DNA from: Euborellia annulipes
Lineage: Eukaryota > Arthropoda > Insecta > Dermaptera > Anisolabididae
NCBI GenBank assembly: GCA_023213315.1
Contig: JAKCPI010002524.1
Span: 43,816 to 107,815, forward strand
Direction of reading: 5' to 3'
Length of the DNA stretch: 64,000 nucleotides
The translations under genes and the position numbers were made by a program. This document shows, piece by piece, positions 1 to 10,438 of the stretch; the stretch's first letter is position 1, and the number at the start of each line of letters is the position of its first letter. Below the pieces are notes generated by a model. It searched no databases. It worked only from the letters and a program-made list of their open reading frames with translations, and was not told the DNA's origin.

Positions 1-1203
1 TTTTTGAGAATTTTTTCAAATTTTTGTACCCAACTAAAAAAAGTTATGGATTTTAAAAAAAAAAACTGCTCTTTTTTTTCAAAAAACTATAACTTATTTT
101 AAAATTGATATTTTGGAACCCCGCAAGGCTATAAAAATTTTGTTTTTTAATGTAGATTTCAGAAAAAAATACAAAAATTATTTTAAAAGCCCGGATATAT
201 GAAATATTTCTGTTTTTTTGAAAAAACCATAATTTTAGTCTGACCATTTTTTTTTTTTAATTAAAAAAAAACTTCAACTAATTCTACAATTATCCCCACT
301 AATTTCATGATGAGCCGATGATCGCTTCTAATATTTTTTTTTTTTTAGTTATAAAAAAATTTTTCTATTTTACACTATGAAATTTTTTCAGCTTTCGCGT
401 GAAACTTTAGAAGTTGAAAAATGATATTTTATTCGAAAATTTTAAGTCGGCATCTTACTAAAAATTGTTTTTTTTTTCAGTCTCGTACTTTACTGAAAAA
501 AAAAAAACATTTATTTGAAGGTTTAAACCAATGTAGATTCCGAATCAGATCAGACTAAAATTGATCTCAATTTGTGCAGAAAGAAAAACTCTGAAAAAAA
601 TCGCTATTAATAAACTCTAGAATCAATTTTTTTTTCCTCATTTTTTTAAACAAATGCTTAACAAGTTTCACTTCTCTTGTGTGTAAGTAGCTACGCTTTA
701 GTACAAAAAGAGAAAGATTTAACAACGTAAAATATTATCTAAGAATCGTTCGTTCTCTTTGACTACACTTTTATCTACTACTTCTTAGTTTGTAGTTTTT
801 TTTTTTTTTAACCACTTCTCTCTCTTGGCAAGGGCAACGCATGTATAATCAGAAGTTGAGAGGGAGAATAAAAAAAAAAGAGTATATGTGCTCTCTCTCT
901 CCTGCCCTTTTTGTCTTTTGGGAATTAAGAAGAGAGAGTGTCCTCTCGAGCGGCAAATGAGTCCTCCTCCTTATTCAGGAAGAAGGAAGAAGAAGAGATG
1001 CAGCCAACCGGAACTTGAAGAGTTTTTTTTTTTTTTTTTTTTTTTACCCCCTTCCCCCTAATACAGAGAATTTACATACACACACACACACACACACACA
1101 GATACACAAATCAAATAAAAGAAATAAGATGATTTTAATTTGTTTTTACTTGTATGGGCTTGGCGTTAAAGTCGCTTGTGTGACATAGTATTCTAGGAGT
1201 ATC
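1..1203. other. AT-rich non-coding stretch
   Basis: No gene is visible. The stretch is dominated by A and T homopolymers and has GA-rich patches near 890-990. A CA microsatellite lies at about 1078-1100. The short open frames here are low complexity, with no codon structure or family resemblance. Confidence 0.7.
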
Positions 1204-1571
1204 TACTAGGGTCCGACCGAAACAAGATTTTCAGCCGAAACCGAATATTCGGCCTCAATCTTAATTTTGGCCGAAACCAAAACTTGTATTTCCTATAAAA
1301 AATTATTATTATTTTACTTTTTTTTTTTTTTTTTTTTGAAATTTTTTCGAGCTGCGGAAAATTTTTTTTCCCCTCCCGTGAAAATCATTTTACCTTTTTT
1401 TTTTAGGGAGATTAAAAAATTTTTTCCGCACCTTTTCCACTTTTGCAAATAATTTGACCTTTTTTTTGCATGCAAGTCTCACCCATCTTTTCAGACTCAG
1501 GTTTCGGCCGGCCGAAACCAGGATTTCTGGCCGAAACTGGCCGAAACCGAATATTCCGTCGGTTCCTAGTA
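1204..1571. mobile_element. MITE-like element built of GGCCGAAACC repeats
   Basis: The two ends are imperfect inverted repeats: TACTAGGGTCCGACCGAA on the left, and on the right a sequence whose reverse complement reads TACTAGGAACCGACGGAA. Inside, GGCCGAAACC recurs on both strands, and the palindrome CCGAATATTCGG is present in whole or part near both ends. The middle is T-rich. There is no coding capacity and the superfamily is not recognised. The boundaries are inferred from the terminal repeats. Confidence 0.5.
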
Positions 1572-1598
1572 TCTTCTAAAGAACAAATCAGGGCTAAC

Positions 1599-2010
1599 AA
1601 TTTAAGTTAACACCGGGCGTGAAAATAAGCTTTTAATCAAAATCGGCCAAAGAGTACTAGTACTTTACTGATGTAGTTGATGTACTGATGTAGTTGTGTA
1701 CTGATGATGTTTTTCAGTTATTTTCGATTTTCTCAAAATTCGCTTAAACGATTTTTTTTTTTTGAAATTCATAAATCAATTATTTTTTAGATGCTCTTTA
1801 AAATGTATATTCTCATTTTGTCATTAAAATATTCTGAAGACCACTTGTCTCTTGTACTCCATAGGAAAGATAGGAGAAATGGTTGCCATGGTAACAAAAT
1901 ATAAATATTTTTCCATACTTATAAATTTTACATCTTGAATTCTAATATATCGGCGGAAATTAAATATATGTCGAAACAAAAAATCAGGTGCGACGGTCAC
2001 ACCAGATTAT
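1599..2010 (+). repeat. Rep-A copy, 5' truncated
   Basis: This matches the 3' half of the Rep-A family (best complete copy at 7259-7950). It keeps the block around AGTACTAGTACTTTACTGAT, the TTGCCATGGTAACAAAATAT block, and the CACACCAGATT end. It is diverged and lacks the leading ACTTTCTCTTACC terminus. Confidence 0.7.
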
Positions 2011-3930
2011 TATTTCTCTCTCGGCTACTGAGGCCATTTAGGGGTCTAACATATTTTGTATTTAATATTCCTTATACTGTTGGCAACTGGGAGACGGTCC
2101 ACAGGAGTTGGTTCCTCGGGCTACCTATTCGAGGTGACTTAAAAGAATCCATAGCAAATTGAATATTCATCAGCTGAAATTAGGAATAGTGAGAGATTTA
2201 ATTTCTTATATAATTCTTTAAAAATAGCAAGAATAACAACCAATGGCAGTATAATATTGCAGAAATAAAATAATAAACACTTGAAAGTCAAAGTACAAAT
2301 CTCTTTTTCCATCCCATTATGAGCGAAAGTTATCATGGCTGTTGTTTGATCTTTTTTCGGGATGGAAAACTACATTAAATGTCTGATCTGCTCGATAGTG
2401 GAGCCTTGAGATTAGGCAACCAAAATGCAGCTGTCGCAAGTGTTGTCTTTAAGCCCTCCTTTCACTGTGCGCCGACTGAATGAATGGCTTGACAGCCTGC
2501 AAGGCTTCTAGCAAAAAGCTTGACATTTTCATCTTGCGATAGTTCAGCAAGCTCTACCTACCACTTGCTGGCCAGCGTACTGAAGGCTAGCGTGGAAGGA
2601 AGCTCTGCGTCCTGCTTGGAGGCAAAATGTTCATGTTTGGCAGTCGATTCAGAGCTATTAAGAGACAAATAACGCAACGTTATAGTTTTGTTTTTAAATT
2701 GGGCAACTCTGGCTTACTTCAGTTTATCGAAATCTACAAATCTATTTGGAGGGAAATATTTCTGCTGATTCTTATTGTCTTTCTGTAGCAAGAAATCGTA
2801 GTGTGGCCATTAAATAATCTATGTTCAGCCGAAATGCTGTCACATATAGCATTGTGTTATTGACCCAACTGTTTTTAATAAGTATTTTGATAATCTACTT
2901 CTTTAACCATTGAAGTTTAACTTTTACGTAAACTTAATGATTTTTTGTTTCCAAAATATAATTCCATGAGATGAGAACCAAAAACAGGGCAGACAGATAC
3001 AAATTGAGGTAGAGGACAACCCTTTGACACTTAGATTATCGAAACGTCGGCTTCAAGTGCCATAAATAAAGAAATATATTTTGCTCTTTTTCTTATTAGA
3101 AGTTCTACTCATATTTATCTACCAAAAAATATTGCCAAATATAACGTTACAAGTTTATAAACAGATTTACCGAGAGAGCGCTAACCCTTTAAACCGAACA
3201 GAGCTAATTTTAATAAGTGGTTTAAAATAAAAAGAAGATTCTTTTGAAATACTTTTTTTTTTTTTTATTCTTCCCTCCAGCTCTCTTTAAATAAATATAT
3301 ATAAATTAAATGGAAGAGAGAAAAAAACGAACAAATCGAATTGAATTTGACAAATTACAAACACGCATACAATCTCATTAATTGTACACAATTCAATTTG
3401 CATTCTCATCTCTCTCTTTTAATATCGTTTTTTTTTTTTTTTTTTTTTTCATCTTAAAAAGTAGTAGTAGCTAAGAGAGTGAATTGGATGGAGAGAGGGA
3501 GGGGGGGGGGAGTGGCAAACATCTCATTCTATTATAACACCCAATTGAACTCAATTTTTTCGGGATCACTTTAGTCAGCCAAGTGTAACAGACAGAAGGG
3601 TGTGTGCTGTGCTGTGTTGTGCTGTGCTCGGAGTTCCTCCTCTTATCGATGAATTCTATACATTCATTGACACTCAATACTAGGATTAGATTTAAGAATT
3701 AAATCCTACATAAAGTGATCTGTTAATTATAAATTACTAGCTGCGAAGCCCAACTCGGGATTGAGATGCCCCCCCCCCCCCTCCATCTTCATGTCTGATT
3801 TTCTCAAAGCGAGTCTTTTCACTTCTTGGGATTTTTTTTTATTATTAGACATTCTAATGTTCGGTTTCATATTTCCAAGCATTCTCGTGAGGATCCCGTG
3901 AGAGCAGCATTATTTGATCCTCAGTCCAAC
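2011..3930. other. Non-coding stretch with a GC-richer block
   Basis: No gene is supported. A block at about 2380-2680 has clearly higher GC than its surroundings but has stops in all frames; it may be a decayed transposon gene. At 3028-3040 there is a lone GAAACGTCGG motif resembling the 3' half of the hammerhead elements, without the matching CUGANGA half. Poly-T, G-run and TGTGC microsatellite sequence fills 3420-3630. Confidence 0.5.
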
Positions 3931-4185
3931 CAGGGGCCGATTAAAGGGGGGAACGAGGGGGGCGATCGCCCCCCGAGAAGAAATTCAAAACGTTATAAAA
4001 ACTAGTAATCTAAAGAAATTATGATTTCCGCTCTTTAATTTCAATTGAATTTGTTACCAATCAATTTAAATAAATAGGAAATAGGTCTAAATGGCCATAG
4101 ATGCCCACAAAATCCTTAAATAAAAAAAAAATAAATAAAAAAAACCGCCCCCCCCCCCCGACAAAATTGCATTAATCCGCCCCTG
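3931..4185. mobile_element. hAT-type MITE with 8-bp target duplication
   Basis: The element begins CAGGGGCCGATTAA and ends with the near-perfect inverted repeat TTAATCCGCCCCTG. It is flanked on both sides by AGTCCAAC (3923-3930 and 4186-4193), an exact 8-bp target site duplication. CAG...CTG ends with 8-bp duplications are typical of the hAT superfamily. The 255-bp element has C-rich and G-rich runs just inside its ends and no coding capacity. A TCTAAATGGCC stretch resembling the shared SINE domain lies inside. Confidence 0.85.
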
Positions 4186-4383
4186 AGTCCAACGTCCTTA
4201 TCAAATACAAACTTCCGAAGGATTCAAGTATTTTTACTGCAGAATCGAGACTGTCAAATATTATATTCATTTAAATCTATTAAACTTCGCTATTTTGATG
4301 GATTCATTGAGTTGGAAGATTGCAGGATTTCAAAATTTGTCAAATAATCTATCAGAATCAATTGGAAAAAAAAAAAAGAATAG

Positions 4384-4424
4384 GAAAAGGATCTAAATGG
4401 CCTTAAATGCCGAAAATTGCCAAA
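4384..4424 (+). repeat. SINE tail fragment (shared domain)
   Basis: This short piece reads TCTAAATGGCCTTAAATGCC followed by GAAAA. It matches the domain shared by several SINE families in this window. No head is attached. Confidence 0.45.
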
Positions 4425-4430
4425 TCAAAA

Positions 4431-5137
4431 AAATCTGGCGTGACGGGTCGCACAGCATATAACTTTCTCTTACCTGCGGTTCTGTGCTTGAAACACCAGA
4501 TTTTTTGTGTCGACATATATTTAGTTTCTTAATAAATTTAAAATAAAAGATAAATCCTTATTTATTTCGCACTTTTTATTTCCATATATACAAAATTTCT
4601 TTGGGATATTTCGGCCGCATCACACAGCCAAGAAATTCAAAGTTGAAAAACGTCATATAATAAAATAAACCTGGTCGGCTCATCAGATATAAACTTTTCA
4701 AAAAATACATTTGTCAGCACCTCAACAACACTCGTTTGATTTGAGTTTCTTAGTTTCCGACAGTACGGTACTTTCGAATTCAAGATGTCAAATTTATAAT
4801 TATGGGAATATAGTTGGAGCAAATTTTGATAAAAAAACTTGAAAAAGTACATCAGTAAACTACTAGTAGTTTTTATCCGATTTTGATCAAAAGCTTATTT
4901 TCACGCCCTAGGTGGGTGTCTAACTTAAATATAGAATTTCAACCTTCTAGCTCAATTCCTTCATGCTTTAAATTGAACACACACAGACACACCCACACTC
5001 ACAGACAGACCACTTTTTTGGATTCAGGGGACCTCAAAACGTGAAGATCCATCAAAATCTCGACAGCGAATTTTTGACATGAATCCAATACTATATATAT
5101 ATATATATTACATATATACATAGGTAAGAGAAAGTAA
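4431..5137 (-). repeat. Rep-A copy with internal rearrangement
   Basis: In minus orientation this runs from the ACTTTCTCTTACC terminus (near 5137) to the CACACCAGATTTTT hairpin end (near 4431). The hairpin end is present, but a stretch of unrelated AT-rich DNA (about 4525-4745) separates it from the body. The gacagacagac block and the AGTACTAGTAG-like block are present. There is no coding potential. Confidence 0.75.
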
Positions 5138-5650
5138 AAAACAAAATAATCCGCTTATAGACTTTCAATGCCTTAAATGTTCACCTATATGAATATTTAA
5201 TTCCTCTTAAGTACACGCGTGTGCTCATGGGTATCATCATCATCATCATCATTGTCATTTTCTAACCAGCCCCCATTCTTTCTCCTTTTTTTTTTCATTC
5301 AATTAATTAATGGGAGTGATTTGTCACGTGTTTAAGGACACAAGCGTGCGTGAGTGAGTGCGTGCGTGTATTGCATGAATGTGCGTGTGTCTGTCTCTCT
5401 CCCTCTCCCCTCTTTGTATGTAGGTGGGGAGGGGGGGGTGGAATTGGATGAGGAGGTAATCCAATCAACTACTAGTCAACCGCCCGCCCGCTCTCGTCTC
5501 TTCACTTGCCTTCTTTCTTCTTCTTCTTTCGTGCTTCAGACCGCGACGGACGTCCGGACGCTTATTTTCTTCTATCAAAGGAGATTGCTATTTAATTGAA
5601 TATTATATAGAATAAAACAATATTCTTTATCACAATACTAAATTTTAATA
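5138..5650. other. Microsatellite-rich spacer
   Basis: This contains an ATC triplet run near 5230-5252, GTGCGTGCGTGT repeats near 5350-5390, and G-rich and CTT-rich tracts. No gene is visible. Confidence 0.6.
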
Positions 5651-6280
5651 TTAAGGGGGACCGGGAGCGAAGTAGTTAGGTATGTTTTTCCCGATAAGAT
5701 GGCGTTGTGTGTCATAAAAAGTATGACCAAAAAATCAAGTAATGCAAAAATTTGCCAAGAGATGTCAGAATGGTAGCTAATAATATTTAATGCATTTGGT
5801 TGATTTTCATTGATCTTTTAACAATAAATACTTTATAAATGTTTTTATATGGACCCTGTTATGCAATGGTGTGTCAAAGATCAAACATCGAGTTTTGAGA
5901 AAATCAACATAGAAGTTTTTTGTTTTCATTGGATTATATATAATTTTTGTTGTTAATTGTGCAAGTAAAATTAAATATAAATTTTTTTAGGACATATTTC
6001 ATAAAAAAATTCTATTAATTATAGCATTTGAAACAATATTGCGTGCTTAACTCAATTTTGAATTTTTTGGTCTTTGACACACCATTGCATAACAGGGTCC
6101 ATATACTATGTATCTTTTATAAAAGCATAAAAATATAGGCCAGATATACTCTATTAAGGAATCAGTCTGTTAGACTAGCCTGCCATCTATTGCAAGAATG
6201 CTGAACTAATTTGACATTTGATTTTTAAATAAATCATCTAAGCTTATTTTAAAAATTTCTTAATTAATATGTGATTTTTT
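5651..6280 (+). mobile_element. TTAA-flanked MITE copy 1, right end lost
   Basis: The left end, TTAA then GGGGGACCGGGAGCGAAG, matches the two complete copies at 24941-25562 and 28658-29274. The body matches as far as about 6277, after which the right half is missing. A second MITE (5850-6101) is inserted in it. TTAA target duplications occur in the piggyBac and Kolobok superfamilies; which one applies is not decided by the sequence. Confidence 0.75.
5850..6101. mobile_element. TA-flanked MITE (Tc1/mariner-like) in the TTAA MITE
   Basis: The ends are perfect inverted repeats of about 30 bp starting TGGACCCTGTTATGCAAT. The two other copies of the host MITE show the empty site, and comparison gives a 2-bp TA duplication. 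That points to the Tc1/mariner/pogo group. The interior is AT-rich and non-coding. A second, more diverged copy lies at 22411-22667. Confidence 0.85.
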
Positions 6281-6304
6281 GAAATTTGAAATAACCAGAG
6301 TTTA

Positions 6305-6367
6305 TCCTCGGGCTTGGCGTAGTTGGTAGCGCGTCTGCTTTGTATACCAAAGGTCGAGGGTTCAAAA
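6305..6367 (+). repeat. SINE-A head (tRNA-like), truncated
   Basis: The sequence carries a box A-like TGGCGTAGTTGGTAGCGC and a box B-like GGTTCAAAAC, as in the other SINE-A copies. It breaks off just after box B and joins a Rep-A scrap ending in CTGGTGTGACAG (6375-6424). Confidence 0.7.
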
Positions 6368-6424
6368 CTGAATACAGTATATCTCGACACAAAAAAATCC
6401 TGGTGTGACAGCACAGTACAGATT

Positions 6425-7258
6425 TTTTTTTATTAATTATGTGTTTAATAAATAATTGGGCATCACAATTATTTATTATTCATTGATTCCAATAATTATT
6501 GCTAATTGAATTGTAGAATTTGTTTGACAAGAGGGAGTCTCTCCCCCCCCCCACCCTCTCTTCTTTTCTATTTGATGGAAATTTATCTTAATTGAATTTC
6601 ATTGAAGCTTGTAAAAGAGGGAAGGACATCTTTGTTTGTACAATATATAGTCAAACAATCGACATGGAGGAGGGGGAGGGGGAGGGGAAAGGGTCATTTG
6701 AGTGGGAGGTTAAATCTTAACCCATATTGTACATATGCTGGTGCGGTTTTTGATTAGACTGTGTGGGTAAATAATCCATTAAAAGTGGTTCGAGTGGACC
6801 GTCTGTCGAATCTCTGTTTTTAAGAGTCTCTCTCTTTATAACAAATTGGTTGGGGTCTATTTTCGAAACGTATTTACTTTTATGATTCAGAAAATATCAA
6901 ATAACTACCCCTTTATTTATTTATTTACTTTTAAAATTTAATTTCTCTTTTCTTTAAATATATACCTAAAGGGGTATGCATTTTTTTCTGAATAATATTG
7001 CATGCCATACTTGTAATATAAAATTTTTTTGACGTAAAAAGGGTCCTAACCAAATGAATTTTATTTCAAAATTACTTGATCGTTTTGATTAAGGTCCCAT
7101 TTAATATCTAGTGCTTCCTTAGAGAAGTAAAAATAAATTTTTATTCAGTTCATACATTAAAAAGATGAAGATTTTCAGCATTTTTCTTTTAATCTACCAG
7201 AAAAAGAGAGAAAATTTAACAATTCAAATTTATTTTGTAGATAATACATCACTACAAC
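6425..7258. other. AT-rich spacer
   Basis: I see no gene or recognisable repeat. There are C-rich (6541-6552) and GGGGGA-rich (6665-6690) runs and long AT tracts. Confidence 0.55.
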
Positions 7259-7950
7259 TTTTACTTTCTCTTACCTATGTATATATGTAATATATATATA
7301 TAGAGAGAAAGTATTGGATTCATGTCAAAAAATTCGATGTCGAGATTTTGATGGATCTTCACGTTTTGAGGTCCCCTGAATCCAAAAAACTGGTTTTCGC
7401 GACATGGTCTGTCTGTCTGTGTGTCTGTCTGTGTGTCTGTGTGTGTGTGTGTCTGTGAACAAAATATCTCAAGAACGAAAAGAGCTAGGAGGTTGAAATT
7501 TTATATTTAAGTTAGGCACCCCCATGGGACGTGACACGAAGCTTTTGAACAAAATCGACCAAAAAGTACTAGTACTTTACTGATTCACTTTTTCAGTTTT
7601 TTTCGATTTTCTCAAAATTTGCTCCAACGATTTTTTTTTAAATTCAAAAATCAATTATTTTTTAGATTCTCTATAAAATGTATATTCTCATTTTGTCATT
7701 GAAATCTTCTGAAGACCACTTTACTCTTGTACTCCATAGAAAAGATAGGAGAAATGGTTGCCATGGTATCAAAATATAAATATTTTCCCATACTTATAAA
7801 TTTTACATCTTGAATTCAATTGTACCCTACTGTCGGAAACTAAATACATGTCGACACAAAAAATCTGGTGTGACAAGCACAGTGCACAACTTTCGATTAC
7901 CGAAGGTAAGAGAAAGTTGTGTGCTGTGCGCCAGTCACACCAGATTTTTT
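7259..7950 (+). repeat. Rep-A, full-length reference copy
   Basis: This is an unclassified high-copy element of about 690 bp. Order of parts: TTTTACTTTCTCTTACC terminus; TA-rich stretch; block with GAGGTCCCCTGAATCC; a GTCTGTCTGTC microsatellite; block with AAGTACTAGTACTTTACTGA; TTGCCATGGTATCAAAATAT block; and a final palindrome of about 95 bp (7857-7950). The arms of that palindrome are AATCTGGTGTGAC and its complement. The internal GGTAAGAGAAAGT of the palindrome is the inverse of the 5' terminus. No ORF of note. More than a dozen partial or full copies occur in this window. Confidence 0.8.
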
Positions 7951-8085
7951 ATTTGTAGTACTGACAGCTTCCGTTCAAAAAAAATAATTTTTATATCTCC
8001 CCACTACTCAAATATGATATGATCAGGCTTTAATATAAATATATATAGGAGTCACACTTTATTTTCCTGGAGTAAAAGAATTTAC

Positions 8086-8120
8086 AACGTTTCAGCCACT
8101 CATTCTGTGGCCTTCTTCAG
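8086..8120 (-). ncRNA. Hammerhead ribozyme-like core (P1 left)
   Basis: Read on the minus strand: CTGAAGA, then a helix II closed by GCCAC/GUGGC, then GAAACGTT. The conserved core bases are present and the cleavage triplet would be GUU. Known type I hammerheads of Penelope-like elements have such very short helix III. Activity is inferred, not shown. Confidence 0.6.
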
Positions 8121-8139
8121 GAACAATTCAGCTAAAATT

Positions 8140-8275
8140 ATAAAGGTCATTTAGACCACATTCCTATTTATTTCAAATCAAATGAAATAAATTTTTCTCG
8201 CTTAGGACGGGAAGCGTACCCGGGACCCTAGGCACTAGAAGCTAGTGTGTTCTCTCTGAGCCACGGGCCAAGGGC
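8140..8275 (-). repeat. SINE-C, tRNA-like head
   Basis: On the minus strand the unit starts GGCCCGTGGCTCAGAGAG, which holds a box A-like TGGCTCAGAGAG. A diverged box B follows around GGGTCCCGGGTACGC. An AAATAAATAGGAATGTGGTC tail and a TCTAAATGACC stretch related to the shared SINE domain come next. It is inserted in, or captured by, ribozyme palindrome P1. Not a tRNA gene: there is no cloverleaf with intact stems. Confidence 0.5.
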
Positions 8276-8302
8276 AAAAGGTTGTTACCTTTATAATCTT
8301 AG

Positions 8303-8337
8303 CTGAAGAAGGCGAGAGAATAAGTGGCCGAAACGTT
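8303..8337 (+). ncRNA. Hammerhead ribozyme-like core (P1 right)
   Basis: CTGAAGA at 8303-8309 and GAAACGTT at 8330-8337 bracket a weak helix II (GGC/GCC). It is the partner of the minus-strand core at 8086-8120. Confidence 0.6.
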
Positions 8338-8638
8338 GTAATTTTTACAAATAAACCACAGTTCTTTTTCTTCCTGTGAAATCCTAAAATAAACTTCAAA
8401 AAAACGAATTACAATAAAATCTCTCAAATGAAAAATAATTCAAATTCTTATATAAGAAAATTTATTTTTATGTTTTAATAAAATATCTAAATGGATATAT
8501 TACAATTGAAAAATTCTAATTTTCACAAACACAATTAAAAGATATGTATTTGTTGAGTGTGGAAGTGGCTGTGATTAATATCTTAAAAGAATGGCAGGAA
8601 GGAGCGTCTCCAAAACAATGAAACTCCCAGATATTCGC

Positions 8639-8673
8639 GACGTTTCGGTTCAAATTTATTTGACCATCATCAG
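8639..8673 (-). ncRNA. Hammerhead ribozyme-like core (P2 left)
   Basis: Minus strand: CTGATGA, an extra U, helix II GGU/ACC continuing CAAAU/AUUUG past a bulged A, then GAAACGTC. All conserved core positions are present. Confidence 0.7.
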
Positions 8674-8930
8674 GCAATCAGGAGTTGTCATATGTAAATT
8701 TGTATAAATATATTTATGCATATGTTGCTTTGGACTTGTTAATGACATTAAAATTTTGCTCATCTGCAATCGAAGGCTTAGATATGTGAGGAAGTAATTA
8801 CTTGCATTACTTCCTCACATATCTAAGCCTTCGATTGCAGATGAGCAAAATTTTAATGTCATTAACAAGTCCAAAGCAACATATGCATAAATATATTTAT
8901 ACAAATTTACATATGACAACTCCTGATTGC

Positions 8931-8965
8931 CTGATGATGGTCAAATAAATTTGGACCGAAACGTC
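8931..8965 (+). ncRNA. Hammerhead ribozyme-like core (P2 right)
   Basis: CTGATGA (8931-8937), one unpaired U, helix II GGUC/GACC with an 11-nt loop, and GAAACGTC (8958-8965). Helix I can form between TTGC just before the core and GCGAA after the cleavage site. The NUH triplet is GUC. This is one of the cleanest copies in the window. Confidence 0.75.
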
Positions 8966-9128
8966 GCGAATATCTGGGAGTTTCATTGTTTTGGAGACGC
9001 TCCTTCCTGGCTGCTACCTCCTGCCATTCTTTTAAGATAAAAGATATGTATGTATTTCTTAATAAACTTTATTAATAAATTGCACAACATTTTAGTATTT
9101 ATTTCATTTATTTATTACCCATTAGGCT

Positions 9129-9160
9129 GACATTTCGGTCTCGGTCGAGACCATCTTCAG
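9129..9160 (-). ncRNA. Hammerhead ribozyme-like core (P3 left)
   Basis: Minus strand: CTGAAGA, U, a perfect 6-bp helix II GGUCUC/GAGACC with a GACC loop, and GAAATGTC. Helix I can start with AGCU/AGC. The core is intact. Confidence 0.7.
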
Positions 9161-9210
9161 AGCTACAACATAGCAGGGATAAGGATATATTTTAAAATTA
9201 CATTGTAGCT

Positions 9211-9242
9211 CTGAAGATGGTCCCGACCTAGACCGAAACATC
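9211..9242 (+). ncRNA. Hammerhead ribozyme-like core (P3 right)
   Basis: CTGAAGA, U, helix II GGUC/GACC, GAAACATC. The cleavage triplet would be AUC, which is permitted by the NUH rule. Confidence 0.68.
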
Positions 9243-9278
9243 AGCCTAATAGGTATTAAATAAATGAAATAAATACTA

Positions 9279-9935
9279 GCTCCTTTTCTTTCTTCTTCCT
9301 TCTACTTTCAACATCTTCTATCCAGCTATAAATCTACTTTTCTCCACATAGTAGCTTATCTTCTTCATGCTTAATTTAATACTTTTTTGAACTAAAAACG
9401 TGTATTTTCATCAAATTTTTGACTCTATGTATTTATACTTAAGAAATATTGTTTTTTTTGCCGCCCCCTTTCTCATCTATAAATTTGACATTTGTTGTCC
9501 TGTCTAGCCCCTAACTAAGGGCTTTATTTCATTAATGTGTAAATAATCAATTAGTGACGCTCGACGTTCTCGTCGTCGTCGTTGTCGTTGTCGTTGTTGG
9601 CCTTTAGGGCTCAAAGACCAACTGGTCCATTCTCAAGTGTTTGCCTTTATGATTCAACTCGCCATCTGAGGAGGGAGAGCCCAGCTCGCCGCCAGTCCTT
9701 TTGCTTGCATTATTTCTTATTCTTTCTTTTCTATTTCACCCTTTATTTACATTTGGTTGAAATTAAAAAAAAAAAAGAAAAAAATAATAGTACTTGAAAA
9801 AGCACTTGTAATATTGTAAATATTACACCTCGAGAAAAAAAATTATAACATTTTCTGTTTTAAAGTTGAAATTTTATATTTAAGCTAGGCACCCAAGAGA
9901 AAGAAGTAAAAATGAAAATAACAATTTTAACAATG
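9279..9935. other. AT-rich spacer with CGT triplet run
   Basis: No gene. A GTCGTCGTTGTCGTTGTC-type triplet run lies at about 9570-9598, producing a spurious short frame. Ends in a scrap matching Rep-A (TTGAAATTTTATATTTAAGC at about 9866-9886). Confidence 0.55.
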
Positions 9936-10165
9936 CCCTCGGGCTTGGTAGCGCGCCTGCTTTGTATACCAAGGGTCGAGGGTTCGGATCCCAGGAGGTC
10001 CGATGATTTTATTTAAGCCATTTGGCTTAAATAGAAATGCCTGGGCCCCCAATAATATTTACAAATAACGAGTATCGTTTAAAGTCTTGAATGGCCTAAG
10101 ATGCCGAAAGGCCTGTGTGTACGTGTGGGTGAATAAGAAAAAAGTGTGAGTGTTAAAAAAAAAAT
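9936..10165 (+). repeat. SINE-A copy, near complete
   Basis: Head GCCCTCGGGCTTGG with part of box A deleted, box B-like GGTTCGGATCC, then a short palindrome from TTTAAGCC, then AATGGCCTAAGATGCCGAAA (shared domain), a GTGTGTG-rich region and a poly-A tail. This is the organisation of a tRNA-derived SINE transcribed by RNA polymerase III and moved by a LINE. Confidence 0.8.
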
Positions 10166-10233
10166 TAACAATAAATTATAATAAATAAATAGCCAAACAG
10201 CTATGTTTCTTTCTTTATTATAGAAACAACAGC

Positions 10234-10266
10234 GACGTTTCGGTCGACTATGCGACCATCTTCATG
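10234..10266 (-). ncRNA. Hammerhead-like core, one core base changed
   Basis: Minus strand: ATGAAGA in place of CTGAAGA, helix II GGUCG/CGACC, GAAACGTC. The change at the first core base should impair or abolish cleavage. Confidence 0.5.
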
Positions 10267-10315
10267 GCTATGGTTCAGACAACAGAAAAACCCTTTTCTG
10301 AAGTAAACGAAACCT

Positions 10316-10349
10316 GTATTTCAGTATGCCTAACGCAAACCATCCTCAG
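10316..10349 (-). ncRNA. Degenerate hammerhead-like core
   Basis: CTGAGGA is intact on the minus strand, but the last part reads GAAATACA, so the U of the NUH triplet is lost. Confidence 0.4.
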
Positions 10350-10403
10350 TGCATCAAATTATACGATTGTATAAAACGCTCCAGAATCGTATAATCCGAT
10401 GTA

Positions 10404-10438
10404 GTGAGGATGGTTTGCGTTAGGCATACCGAAATATC
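10404..10438 (+). ncRNA. Degenerate hammerhead-like core
   Basis: GTGAGGA (first base changed), helix II GGU-U-UGC/GCA-U-ACC with one U-U mismatch, then GAAATATC. Partner of the minus core at 10316-10349. Confidence 0.45.

Larger units (their letters stand above)
8045..8385. mobile_element. Ribozyme palindrome P1 with SINE-like insert
   Basis: Inverted arms flank two convergent hammerhead-like cores (8086-8120 minus, 8303-8337 plus). Arms include TTTACAACGTTTCAG on the left and a related GAAACGTTGTAA on the right. The middle, about 8140-8275, holds a tRNA-like SINE (SINE-C) on the minus strand. Confidence 0.65.
8582..9036. mobile_element. Ribozyme palindrome P2, 455 bp, near-perfect arms
   Basis: The two arms are near-perfect inverse copies of about 200 bp meeting at a short centre near 8800-8815. 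Each arm has a hammerhead-like core (8639-8673 minus, 8931-8965 plus). The right arm ends with CCTGGCTGC (9006-9014); the left arm has lost this box through a deletion of about 14 bp. No coding capacity. The very high arm identity suggests recent formation or arm-to-arm conversion. Confidence 0.85.
9093..9278. mobile_element. Ribozyme palindrome P3, 186 bp
   Basis: Inverted arms (AGTATTTATTTCATTTATTT and its inverse) enclose two hammerhead-like cores separated by about 50 bp. It is the smallest intact twin-ribozyme element here. Confidence 0.75.

Noticed and set aside
3005..3048. Hammerhead core at GAAACGTCGG
   Set aside because: The 5' half cannot be found; at most a decayed remnant.
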